This document shows, piece after piece, positions 34,326-42,259 of a stretch of 64,000 nt of DNA. Every line of letters starts with the position of its first letter. Positions within the stretch are counted from its first letter, which is position 1. A program made the position numbers and the translations under genes. Origin of the DNA: Bacteroidaceae bacterium (GTDB taxonomy: Bacteria; Bacteroidota; Bacteroidia; Bacteroidales; Bacteroidaceae); the NCBI GenBank assembly GCA_017442855.1, contig JAFSPM010000026.1, positions 87,725-151,724 on the forward strand. The letters run 5' to 3'. The notes beneath the pieces are model-generated. The model did no database searches and had not been told where the DNA came from. It was given only the letters and a program-made list of their open reading frames with translations.

Positions 34326-34436
34326 TTTCCCTTTGCCACAGGCAGAGGGCATGGGTTTTTTGTGTCAATTTAATGGATATTAGCGGGGGGCAGCCAACCC
34401 CTTCCCATCGCCACAACGCCAAGCCGCAAGGCAAGG

Positions 34437-34552
34437 CACAGCGTTCTTTACATAACAACGGCTACGCCTTGGCATAGCTTTAAAGCAAGCTTTATGCTCT
34501 GCGCTCGGCTTGCACGTTCTTTGACTTATTGACACAAAAGCCGCAAAAAGAT
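34437..34552 (+). repeat. cassette boundary repeat, copy E
   Basis: 116 bp nearly identical to copies A and B, with the same GC-rich preface (from about 34383). Its inner edge leads to TTTG (34552-34555) and, 20 bases on, TATCTTCG (34576-34583), the promoter of the next cassette. The 34270-34587 gap holds no gene. Confidence 0.85.
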
Positions 34553-34587
34553 TTGGTGGTTTTAGAGCCTTTTCGTATCTTCGCACC

Positions 34588-34803
34588 ATGAACAGAAGTA
34601 AGAAACGAAAAGATAAGTTTGCCAACTGGCTTTTGGATATTGCAAAATATATCACAACGGCAGTTATTATTTCTTCTATTTTTGAAGGGATAGGCAATAA
34701 ATTATATTTACTGATTGTGGGTATTGCTGTAGTAGGCGCCTCTTTAGGTTGGGGTATGTTGCTGATACAAGACGATGACCCACCTAAAAAGAAGAAAGGG
34801 TAA
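34588..34803 (+). CDS. small membrane protein (DUF6722-like), cassette 5
   Basis: 71 residues with basic N-terminus MNRSKKRKDKFANWLLDIAK, two hydrophobic segments and the basic end PPKKKKG. Related to the product at 28597. The ATG lies four bases after the -7 box, so the transcript is probably leaderless or the true start of transcription lies slightly upstream. Function unknown. Confidence 0.6.
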   Translation: MNRSKKRKDKFANWLLDIAKYITTAVIISSIFEGIGNKLYLLIVGIAVVGASLGWGMLLIQDDDPPKKKKG

Positions 34804-34807
34804 GTGT

Positions 34808-34912
34808 ATGAATGTAGCTATTGGAATGATGCTTTTTATCTTTGTGATTGCTAACGTAGGTGGCATATATTTCTACCTGCAAGGTCGTAAATTTGACCAT
34901 CAAACAGAATAG
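34808..34912 (+). CDS. very small membrane protein, cassette 5
   Basis: 34 residues, MNVAIGMMLFIFVIANVGGI followed by YFYLQGRK and a short polar tail. One transmembrane helix. Same position and plan as the 38-residue product at 28825, four bases after its partner gene. Confidence 0.55.
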   Translation: MNVAIGMMLFIFVIANVGGIYFYLQGRKFDHQTE

Positions 34913-34945
34913 TATTCCTTTAATTTATAGGGATAATCTTCTTGC

Positions 34946-34981
34946 GGCACTCTGACTGAAACCAGTCAGGGTGCTTTTTTT
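34946..34981 (+). terminator. terminator and right boundary of cassette 5
   Basis: GCACTCTGACTG-aaac-CAGTCAGGGTGC followed by seven Ts, with cttcttgcg before it. The following 34982-35040 repeats the tgtgtccttctgcc...gcagagggcaacagc spacer seen after the other terminators. Confidence 0.85.
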
Positions 34982-35110
34982 GTGTCCTTCTGCCATGAGC
35001 AGAGGGCAACAGCTTTTGTGTCAGTACTGTTTTGAGGTAACGTTATTTGATGAACAAAGAGAAAGAAACAAGAAAAAAAATTGAAGACGTTAAGAAACAT
35101 ATTGACCTTG

Positions 35111-37273
35111 ATGGCCTGCACAAAGGCGACGCTTTTTGTGCTGCTGTGCCTGCTGGCAACGAACGCCACAGCACAGGACACCGCCCTTTCAAGCACTCCT
35201 GCACAGGTAGAGGCATTGCCACAGGACACCGCCCTTTCAAGCACTCCTGCACAGTTAGAGGCATTGCCACAGGACACTGCCCTTTTAAGCTCCCCCTCTG
35301 AGATAGAGGGGGTGGCACGTAGTGCCGGGGGAGTATTGGGCGTGCGTCGGAGCCGGCTGGCACAGGTTGCCCCCACTGGCACTCCTGCACAGGTAGAGGC
35401 ATTGCCACAGGACACTGCCCTTTTAAGCTCCCCCTCTGAGATAGAGGGGGTGGCACGTAGTGCCGGGGGAGTATTGGGGGCGAAGCAGATGACCGACACC
35501 CTTGAGATACGCTTCGGTCTTGACAGCGTAATGATCAACATGGGGTTCGACGGCAACCAGCAGCGATGGACCATCTTTGAACGCAACTTCATGCAGCGCT
35601 TCGGAGGCATGAACCCCTTAGGCGTGACCATAGACATCTATTCGGGAGCGTCGCCCGAGGGCACCGTAGAGCACAACCGTTGGTTAGGGCAGGAGCGAGG
35701 CGAGAGCATCCGTCAGTTGATAGAGCAACGCCTGAGTGGACGTGTGGGATATATTGTCATTCATAACGAGGCAGCACGCTGGCAAGGTCTGTTTGAAGCC
35801 GTGGAGGCGAGCAATGAAACCTGGCGCGATGAGGTGTTGAGCATCATCCGCCAGCCCGCCTCCATCAACGAGAACGGGCGTGACCGCCGCGAATGGAAGT
35901 TGCGCCGCATGCAGGACGGCAAGGTGTGGGAGCGGCTGGTGGCCGACTACCTGCCCCCTTTGCGCAGCGGTGCCTCTGCCATTGTGAGCTGGCGTCCCGA
36001 GAACGTGACCGCCGGTCGTGACACCATCGTGGTGATCGACACGGTGTACGTGGTGCAGCCCGTGGTGACCAGGCTGGACCCTACCGACACCGAGCTGGTG
36101 GAGGCGGTAGCCGAGGCGAAGCCCGTGGAACGCTACCCCGTGTGGCTGGTACGCTCGAACTTGCTGTTCCTCGCCACCGGCACGCCTAATGTCCAGCTGG
36201 AATGGTCGTTGGGCCACAAAGACCGCTGGAGCCTGAACATGGAGGGCATGTGGTCGTGGTGGACGTTTGCCCGCAACGCCTACGCCAACGAGATAATCTA
36301 CGGCAGCGTGGAGCTGCGCCACTGGTTAGGCCGCCGCTACCGCCACCACACGCTGGAGGGCTGGCACATAGGCTTGGGCATCGGTGGCGGCTACGGCGAT
36401 GTGGAGTGGAAGAGCCGGGGCTACCAGGCCGAGGTGTATTCGGGCTTTGTCAACATAGGCTGGCAGGGGCGTTTCGGCAAGCGCAAGCAGTGGGCCATCG
36501 ACATGGGCATCGGGCTGGGCTACGCCTACGTGCCGTGGCGACGCTACCGGGGCAGCCGCATCGAGCCAGAGGGGCACGAGGAACAGTACGACGACCACCT
36601 GATGTGGCAGGAGACCAACCGCACGCACTGGATAGGCACGCCTCACGTGAACATCTCGATAGGCTATGTGTTCCCCCAGCGTGACGCCCAGTGGAAACGC
36701 AACAAGGCAATCCTTCGCGACACCGAGCGCAACGGGCGCCTGCATTACCGCGACAGCATCCGTGCCCGTGAGCGTTTCGTGAGCGACAGCCTGCACACGG
36801 CCGGTCGCCAGCGCAGGATGGAGATAGTGATGATGCCGAAGAGCGACGAGCGCAAGGCCGCCTTCGACGCCTACTATGCGGAAAAGAAACAGGCGAAGGC
36901 CGAGAAGAAGGAGCAGAGGAGGCAGGAGAAGGCGAACGAAAAACTGGCAAAGCGGCAGGCCAAAGAGGCCAGAAAGCAGCTGCGGCAGCAACTGAAGGAG
37001 GAGAGGGCGCGGTACCAGGCGGAGCAGGAACGGCAGCGTGAGCTGTCCCGCTCTCCCGAGGGACGTGCCGCCATGGAGCAGCAGAAGGCGGATGCGAAGG
37101 CAGCCAAGCGGCAGCAGAAAGCCGAGGCCAAGGCCGCCAAGAGGCAGGCCAAGTTGGAGAGGAGGGCTTCCCGCATCAAGGCCCGCATCGAGGCCCGCCA
37201 GCGTCGCAACGAGCAGCGCCTGCAGCGTGACATGCAACAGAATGACTCGAAATACAAGAGAACCGAGAATTGA
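35111..37273 (+). CDS. DUF3575/OmpA-like outer-membrane protein of the second fimbrial locus
   Basis: 720 residues from the ATG at 35111, which gives a clean signal peptide (LFVLLCLLATNATAQ); a TTG at 35081 would add ten residues. After the signal comes a repeat region: QDTALSSTPAQ(V/L)EALP twice, then QDTALLSSPSEIEGVARSAG twice, encoded partly by interspersed repeats. Residues about 140-260 are OmpA-like (IDIYSGASPEGTVEHNRWL). A DUF3575 barrel follows (about 345-540: LVRSNLLFLATGTPNVQLEW, GIGGGYGDVEWKSRGYQ). The last 150 residues are a Lys/Arg/Glu/Gln-rich coiled coil that might bind the cell wall. It opens the second fimbrial operon. Confidence 0.7.
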   Translation: MACTKATLFVLLCLLATNATAQDTALSSTPAQVEALPQDTALSSTPAQLEALPQDTALLSSPSEIEGVARSAGGVLGVRRSRLAQVAPTGTPAQVEALPQDTALLSSPSEIEGVARSAGGVLGAKQMTDTLEIRFGLDSVMINMGFDGNQQRWTIFERNFMQRFGGMNPLGVTIDIYSGASPEGTVEHNRWLGQERGESIRQLIEQRLSGRVGYIVIHNEAARWQGLFEAVEASNETWRDEVLSIIRQPASINENGRDRREWKLRRMQDGKVWERLVADYLPPLRSGASAIVSWRPENVTAGRDTIVVIDTVYVVQPVVTRLDPTDTELVEAVAEAKPVERYPVWLVRSNLLFLATGTPNVQLEWSLGHKDRWSLNMEGMWSWWTFARNAYANEIIYGSVELRHWLGRRYRHHTLEGWHIGLGIGGGYGDVEWKSRGYQAEVYSGFVNIGWQGRFGKRKQWAIDMGIGLGYAYVPWRRYRGSRIEPEGHEEQYDDHLMWQETNRTHWIGTPHVNISIGYVFPQRDAQWKRNKAILRDTERNGRLHYRDSIRARERFVSDSLHTAGRQRRMEIVMMPKSDERKAAFDAYYAEKKQAKAEKKEQRRQEKANEKLAKRQAKEARKQLRQQLKEERARYQAEQERQRELSRSPEGRAAMEQQKADAKAAKRQQKAEAKAAKRQAKLERRASRIKARIEARQRRNEQRLQRDMQQNDSKYKRTEN
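35288..35473 (+). repeat. interspersed repeat translated in frame (two copies)
   Basis: A unit agctccccctctgagatag...gtgccgggggagt occurs at about 35288-35333 and 35425-35473 with paired CCCCCTC/GAGGGGG and GGCAC/GTGCC arms. It encodes the repeated SSPSEIEGVARSAG segment. In gaps between genes such elements are non-coding; here they have become part of a secreted protein. Confidence 0.65.
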
Positions 37274-37298
37274 TGCAAAGCATTAGTAATGATAATAT

Positions 37299-38657
37299 AT
37301 GAATGGACGACAGAAAAATAGGGTTTCGACGGCAGTTTTCAGACTGCTGTACGTCATAGGCTTCACGTTGTACTTAGGCGTGATGGCATGGCTGCTGTCA
37401 GGCTGCGAGCGCCGTGAGCTGTACGTCTATGGCGACAATTTCCAGTCGGTGGAGCTGGAGGTGAACTGGCGCAAGTACGCCGACAGGGATCCCGACGGCA
37501 TGACGGTGTGGTTCTACCCCTTGGGCGGCGACCCGTTGGAGAAGCCCTACCGCACGACCACTGCCAGCGTGCGGAAACAGAGCCTCTACCTGCCGGGCGG
37601 CTTGTATAACGGCGTGGTGGTTGACTACAGCCCCGAGGAGTACTCGCGCCAGCGGTTCGTGGATATGGACGAGCTGTTCAGCGCCCGTGTCGAGGCGACC
37701 CCTGCCACCTACCAGCCCGACTCTATGACGGTGACCGGCGAGGGTGTGCCTGCCGGCCTGAGCGACGAGGTGAATGCGCTGCTCTATGGCGACGGGGCCT
37801 GGACGGTGAAACATGAGGGCCGTACGTCCGGGAAGGGTGGTAGCGGCTATTACATGGTGTCGAGCCAGCCCGAGCAGATGGGGTTAGACACCCTGAGCAG
37901 GGTGCTGGTCGAGCGCAGTGCCTATGGCGACTATGTGCCACTGGCGGAGAAGGACAGCTACCAGAGCCAGATAAACGTGATGACGCTTCATGCAGAGCCC
38001 CAGACCATCGTGTGGCATGTCCGCGTGCGTGTGTATGTCAGCGACGGATTCAACTACCTGTGGCAGACACCTGCCAGCATCACGGGTCTTGCCGACGGTC
38101 ATTACCTGGCCGTTGACAGGAACACCGACACGCCCTGCATGATAGGCATAGACGACTGGGAGACAATCCGTACGGGCGAGAACAGCGGCTACCTGCAGAC
38201 CACCTTCACCACCTTCGGCCTCCGTCCTGGGAGCGTCAAGGGCGGCATTAAGCATAAGGTGTCCGCAGGACGGAGGGGTAGCCAGACTAACGTGATGGGT
38301 GCTGCCACCCGTGCAGGCGAAACCGAGCCGGAGGGCAATAGCAGTGGCTGGTACGACTACGAGACCGACCTGTGCGACAGCGACGAGCTGCGGCTGAACC
38401 TGGCCTTCGTGCTGCGCGACCACAGCACCGTCATCAACTACCAGTTTGACGTGGGTGAGCAGGTGGTGTGCTTCGAGGAGCAGTTAGTGCTGCGCCTCGA
38501 CCTGACGGAGGAGTATTTCGACCCTGACAACCCCGATGGTGGCGGACCTGATGTCAAGTCCATTGTGTTGCCCTACGTCGAGGCGTTCAGTGGCACCGGC
38601 TTCAACGCCAACGTGTCGGAATGGCAGGAGGGCGGTACTGCCGACACTACGATGTGA
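37299..38657 (+). CDS. DUF5119 domain lipoprotein of the second fimbrial locus
   Basis: 452 residues. Long N-terminal hydrophobic segment (LLYVIGFTLYLGVMAWLLSGC) ending in a lipobox cysteine followed by ERRELYVY, the DUF5119 start also seen at 13589. VELEVNWRKYADRDPDGMTVWFYP is the conserved first strand pair. Around 38261-38279 the coding sequence contains a fragment of the interspersed repeat (ggtgtccgcaggacggagg). It starts 25 bases after the DUF3575 gene, matching the pairing of both families in the first locus, though in the opposite order. Confidence 0.7.
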   Translation: MNGRQKNRVSTAVFRLLYVIGFTLYLGVMAWLLSGCERRELYVYGDNFQSVELEVNWRKYADRDPDGMTVWFYPLGGDPLEKPYRTTTASVRKQSLYLPGGLYNGVVVDYSPEEYSRQRFVDMDELFSARVEATPATYQPDSMTVTGEGVPAGLSDEVNALLYGDGAWTVKHEGRTSGKGGSGYYMVSSQPEQMGLDTLSRVLVERSAYGDYVPLAEKDSYQSQINVMTLHAEPQTIVWHVRVRVYVSDGFNYLWQTPASITGLADGHYLAVDRNTDTPCMIGIDDWETIRTGENSGYLQTTFTTFGLRPGSVKGGIKHKVSAGRRGSQTNVMGAATRAGETEPEGNSSGWYDYETDLCDSDELRLNLAFVLRDHSTVINYQFDVGEQVVCFEEQLVLRLDLTEEYFDPDNPDGGGPDVKSIVLPYVEAFSGTGFNANVSEWQEGGTADTTM

Positions 38658-38715
38658 TGACATTGACAATAACTTTTTTAATAACATATTATTAACCATT
38701 TAAAATTAATGTTTT

Positions 38716-40887
38716 ATGGACAAAAGGTATTTATTGACAATGGCAGCGGCTGCGACAGTGTTCGCGGCTTGCTCCGACGATGCGAAGGAGCTCAACGCTC
38801 CCGAGCTGGCGACGAACCCCACGGAGGAAGTGGCGCAAGGCCAAGTCCCCGTGCTGTTCGACTCTTATGTGAACCGCGCTACGACGAGGGCGGGCCTTAC
38901 CAGTGACATTACCGATGAGGTTATCAAAGCTAATCCTGGTAGTACAACTTGGGGTGGCTTCGGTGTTTTCGCTTACTACACCGACAACAAGGAGTACGAC
39001 CAGTTGGCTACGCCCAACTTCTTCTACAACCAGCTGATAAAATACTCTACTGACCATTGGACATACGATCCCGTGAAGTACTGGCCGAATGAGTATGGTG
39101 AGAACGCTATCTCTGACGATGCTGACAAGGTGTCATTCTTTGCATACGCTCCATACGTGGAAGTGAATCCCACCAGCGGTAAGCTGACTGCAAATAACAA
39201 TGGTGCTGATGATGCTACATGGGGTATCACCGGCATGAGCCGCAACACCGCCAGCGGTGACCCCATCATCAAGTACATCGGTTCGTTTGACAATAACAAG
39301 TCGGTTGACCTGGTGTGGGGCGTAAGCAACACCGCTGACTGGCCGCTTGTTCTCGATGGAAAAAGTCAGCAGATGGAAATAGGTAAGCCATGGCTGAATG
39401 TGGAGCGTCCTTCACAAGCCCTGCCTGTTGGTAACACATCAACTCAGAATGTGAAATTCCAGTTCCTGCATGCCCTGGCCAAGATGAAGTTCACAGTTGA
39501 TGCCTTTGTTGATGGTACAGACAATACCAATGTCTTAGCTGGTGGTACAAAGATTTGGATTCGCAGCGTCCGCTTCACTGGCTTTGCCATGAAGGGTGCG
39601 CTGAACCTGAACAATGAGACCGCCAACAAGCCTTATTGGATGAACTATAATGGCATTGGCGACCTGGAGAGCGATGGTGAGGCTATAGTCTATGACGGTC
39701 GTAAGGACGGCAAGGAAGGCTTGCTGGGCGCTGAAGCATCTAATGAGAAGAGCCTTGGCCTGAACCCAATATTAGTTGAGACAGAAGAAAGTTTCAATGC
39801 TGGCAATTGGGCTACTACAGGTAGTCACTATGAAGGTGTTACAAAAACCCCAGTGCCTTTATTCGCGACAACAGGTATATTCTATGCCATACCTATTGCG
39901 GATGATGACCTGACTGTGGAGATTGTATATGACGTAGAGACAATCGATAGTAAGCTCGGTACCAAACTGGCCGACAATGCAACATCTGGCTCGAGCATTG
40001 AGAACCGCATCTTGAAGACCATCAAATTTGGTGGTGCTGATAGTAAATTGGAGGCTGGCAAGGCCTACGAGGTAAAACTGCACTTAGGCATGAACGATGT
40101 TAACTTCGATGCTGCAGTACTGCCATGGGAAAAGGTAGCTCCTGTTGAAGCTGACCTGCCTGCTAATGTGGCATTCTACAAAGCTGAGGCTACTGGTACT
40201 GGTGAGGCTACCATTCCTTACAACGCAACTTCATACCTGTTTGGTATCAATAACCTGAATGGTGGTGAGGTTATTAACGCAGAACTTGTTGCAACAGGAA
40301 GCTATAGCAATACAGCTTCAGGCACAAAGACAGTTGATACATCTCTTGCTAATTGGAGTGTTGTTGCAACGACCAATGCTAACGCCAGCGGCTATCAAGT
40401 AGAGAAGCTGACTACTGAAGCTAATACGTTGACAACAAACCGTGTGCAGGTGGCAAAATGGACTGGCGCAACGAGTGGGAATAAAGTTACTATGACCTTT
40501 ACGCAGCTGGCTGCTCCGTTGGCACTACAGGAACCTGCATCGAAGGTAGTTGCTGCCTCACCTCCTTATGAATACCAATTGCGGCGTACTGGTGCTAATT
40601 ACGGCTTCTTCTGCACAGGCATCGATGCTGTACCATTTGCAGCACCTCTTACTACTAATGGTAATCCTGAGACCGGTGCTAATGGTATTAAAGTATGGCG
40701 TAATGGTAATGAGTTGAACTACGTGACATCCTTGACTAATAACGGCGACTTTATGTTTGATGATAACGGTAAGATTACCGTTCAGGAGAACTTCTTAGTC
40801 GGTGATGTGATCAAGGTTGTCCTGAAGACAGGTGACGCTCCAGCAGAGACCATCACTTGGACGGTTGAAAAATCTGCTACACCTTAA
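38716..40887 (+). CDS. fimbrillin family lipoprotein with C-terminal extension
   Basis: 723 residues, lipobox TVFAAC. The N-terminal about 480 residues are a fimbrillin with VLFDSYVNRATTRAG, GGFGVFAYYTDNKEY, VKYWPNE, VSFFAYAPYVEV, VKFQFLHALAKMKFTVDAFV and LEAGKAYEVKLHLGMND. The same chain of motifs occurs in the proteins at 42260, 43557 and 45107. The remaining 240 residues form extra beta-rich domains (for example PLALQEPASKVVAASPPYEY and the closing VIKVVLKTGDAPAETITWTVE), so this subunit may be the tip or an adhesin. A strong terminator follows. Confidence 0.75.
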   Translation: MDKRYLLTMAAAATVFAACSDDAKELNAPELATNPTEEVAQGQVPVLFDSYVNRATTRAGLTSDITDEVIKANPGSTTWGGFGVFAYYTDNKEYDQLATPNFFYNQLIKYSTDHWTYDPVKYWPNEYGENAISDDADKVSFFAYAPYVEVNPTSGKLTANNNGADDATWGITGMSRNTASGDPIIKYIGSFDNNKSVDLVWGVSNTADWPLVLDGKSQQMEIGKPWLNVERPSQALPVGNTSTQNVKFQFLHALAKMKFTVDAFVDGTDNTNVLAGGTKIWIRSVRFTGFAMKGALNLNNETANKPYWMNYNGIGDLESDGEAIVYDGRKDGKEGLLGAEASNEKSLGLNPILVETEESFNAGNWATTGSHYEGVTKTPVPLFATTGIFYAIPIADDDLTVEIVYDVETIDSKLGTKLADNATSGSSIENRILKTIKFGGADSKLEAGKAYEVKLHLGMNDVNFDAAVLPWEKVAPVEADLPANVAFYKAEATGTGEATIPYNATSYLFGINNLNGGEVINAELVATGSYSNTASGTKTVDTSLANWSVVATTNANASGYQVEKLTTEANTLTTNRVQVAKWTGATSGNKVTMTFTQLAAPLALQEPASKVVAASPPYEYQLRRTGANYGFFCTGIDAVPFAAPLTTNGNPETGANGIKVWRNGNELNYVTSLTNNGDFMFDDNGKITVQENFLVGDVIKVVLKTGDAPAETITWTVEKSATP

Positions 40888-40978
40888 CCTTGATGCCTGA
40901 CTGCATCAAGCAGGATGCAGATAATCATAACTATTAGTTAATGATACATATTTTCGATAATTAGCAACTCATTTCTTC

Positions 40979-41018
40979 GGGGTGCCGCGGCGGCACTGCT
41001 CAAAGCGGCACCCCTTTT
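40979..41018 (+). terminator. strong terminator after the long fimbrillin
   Basis: GGGGTGCCGC (40979-40988) pairs exactly with GCGGCACCCC (41005-41014), followed by TTTTATTT. It would separate the first three genes of the second fimbrial locus from the downstream paralogs. Confidence 0.85.
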
Positions 41019-41050
41019 ATTTATAAAAATTTAAGGAATAAAGGACTTTT

Positions 41051-41251
41051 ATGGACAGGGATTATACATACAAGATATTGCGTTGTGTTTATAATGTTTA
41101 TGATGAACTGGGACCAGGCTTGTTGGAATCCGTTTATGAGACTGCCCTTAAGCAGGAACTTGTGGATGCAGGCTTTCAAGTGGATAGTCAACATGAAGTA
41201 CCTGTGGGCATTCATACCATACGTAATCCACATTATAAGGAAAACGATTAG
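41051..41251 (+). pseudogene. GxxExxY family protein, truncated
   Basis: 66 residues. DRDYTYKILRCVYNVYDELG and PGLLESVYETALKQEL are the N-terminal half of the GxxExxY family (about 125-130 residues). The frame then degrades to GIHTIRNPHYKEND and stops, so the C-terminal half with the nuclease-like strand is missing. Three tandem 23-bp repeats follow, which may mark the deletion site. Confidence 0.75.
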
Positions 41252-41265
41252 AGCATTGAATAATC

Positions 41266-41334
41266 TTTCAGGCTACAGCTTACTAATGTTTCGGGCTATA
41301 GCTTACTAATGTGCCGGGGCAAGCATTACCAATG
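41266..41334 (+). repeat. three tandem 23-bp repeats
   Basis: Units at 41266-41288, 41289-41311 and 41312-41334; the first two differ at two positions (tttcaggctacagc versus tttcgggctatagc) and share the ending ttactaatg, the third is more diverged. They lie between the broken GxxExxY gene and the left edge of the hicAB cassette. Confidence 0.75.
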
Positions 41335-41362
41335 CTCCAGAAGGCACGAAGCGATCATTGAT

Positions 41363-41387
41363 GTATTGACACAGCCGCAAGAAGAAA
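41363..41387 (+). repeat. left boundary of the hicAB cassette
   Basis: gtattgacacagccgcaag followed by aagaaa. The inner 13 bases gccgcaagaagaa are the exact reverse complement of ttcttcttgcggc at the right boundary (near 42142-42154). The long repeat found at the other cassettes is absent here. Confidence 0.65.
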
Positions 41388-41416
41388 TTACTTTTGGCAA
41401 TGATGGTAGTTTTGCT

Positions 41417-41465
41417 ACTTTTTCCAGTAAAAAGTTGGCGGATAATAGAAATTTTGCTACTTTTG
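41417..41465 (+). promoter_or_regulatory. hicA promoter and operator-like inverted repeat
   Basis: ACTTTTT-ccagt-AAAAAGT (41417-41435) is a perfect 7-bp inverted repeat. It overlaps the spot where a TTG -33 element (41435-41437) precedes, by 20 bases, the -7 box TACTTTTG (41458-41465). HicB-type antitoxins commonly repress their own promoter, so the inverted repeat is a good operator candidate. Confidence 0.6.
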
Positions 41466-41495
41466 CTCCGTGGTACAAAGAATTATTAGGTATAA

Positions 41496-41675
41496 ATGAA
41501 GTACACGGAACTGCACCGGAGGTTTGTCAAGGCAGGTTATACGTTCGACCATGCTGAGGGCAGTCATTATTTCTACATAAAGAATGGGGTGATGACAGAA
41601 CCGATACCTTATCATGGGTCCCATGAGATGGGCAAGGGACTTGCCAGCAAACTCATCAGGAAATATGGTGTGTAG
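41496..41675 (+). CDS. hicA: HicA family toxin
   Basis: 59 residues beginning MKYTELHRRFVKAGYTFDHA. HicA is a small double-stranded-RNA-binding-fold ribonuclease; its catalytic histidine lies in the G-S-H segment, here EGSHYFYIKNG. The second conserved block, IPYHGSHEMGKGLASKLIRK, matches the usual PxHxxKExxxGTxxxIL region. It is followed 42 bases later by a HicB gene. The order toxin first, antitoxin second is normal for hicAB. Confidence 0.9.
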   Translation: MKYTELHRRFVKAGYTFDHAEGSHYFYIKNGVMTEPIPYHGSHEMGKGLASKLIRKYGV

Positions 41676-41717
41676 TGAATTATATGCATAAGTTTAATTC
41701 TAAAACATTATAGAGCC

Positions 41718-42116
41718 ATGGAGAAAATCATTATGACTATCGAAAAGTCGAAGGATTATTTCGACGCCTATTCGGAAAACTGTGATGGTGTGTATGCCGC
41801 AGGCGACAGTATTGAAGCTGTGAAGGCTGACACCTACAAAGCCATTGATGCCATGAAGAAAAACCTTCCCGAAGCTCAGTGGCCAAAACAGATAAGGGGT
41901 GATTTCGAAATTGAATGGAAAATAGATGTTCCCAGTTTCCTTGATTATTATTCCGACTATATGTCATTGGCTGGCATGGAAAGGGTGACTGGTATCAACC
42001 AGAAACAACTCTCCAACTACCTGAACCGAAGGTCTGTGCCTCGTCGCAGACAGGCAGACAGGATTATGACAGGTATTCGAAAGTTTGCAACTGAGCTGTT
42101 GAGCCTAACACTTTGA
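41718..42116 (+). CDS. hicB: HicB family antitoxin
   Basis: 132 residues. The N-terminal half has the HicB partial RNase H-like fold (FDAYSENCDGVYAAGDSIEAVK with the AxG-D-S/T turn). The C-terminal half has a helix-turn-helix: MERVTGINQKQLSNYLNRRS followed by VPRRRQADRI, so it should bind its own promoter. The cassette terminator follows at 42153. Confidence 0.9.
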   Translation: MEKIIMTIEKSKDYFDAYSENCDGVYAAGDSIEAVKADTYKAIDAMKKNLPEAQWPKQIRGDFEIEWKIDVPSFLDYYSDYMSLAGMERVTGINQKQLSNYLNRRSVPRRRQADRIMTGIRKFATELLSLTL

Positions 42117-42152
42117 TCTTCTATTGTAATTAGGTCTGAATCTTCTTCTTGC

Positions 42153-42188
42153 GGCACTCCGACTGACAACAGTCGGGGTGTTTTTTTT
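42153..42188 (+). terminator. terminator and right boundary of the hicAB cassette
   Basis: CACTCCGACTG-acaa-CAGTCGGGGTG followed by eight Ts and gtgtcaat; preceded by tcttcttcttgcgg. Same boundary design as at 28973-34981, with a differing stem sequence that keeps base pairing. Confidence 0.85.
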
Positions 42189-42259
42189 GTGTCAATCTGT
42201 TAAGTGACGATGAACAGGGGAGGGGACGTATGCCTCCTTCCTGAAAGATATTGTATTGT

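Noticed and set aside
28442-34552. Integron with attC sites
   Set aside because: The repeats are about 115 bp with a fixed sequence and lack the attC R-box ends, each unit has its own promoter, and no IntI-type integrase is nearby.
36326-37237. Minus-strand open frame of 303 codons opposite the DUF3575 gene
   Set aside because: Leucine-rich translation produced by the Lys/Arg/Gln-rich coiled coil on the other strand; no family pattern.
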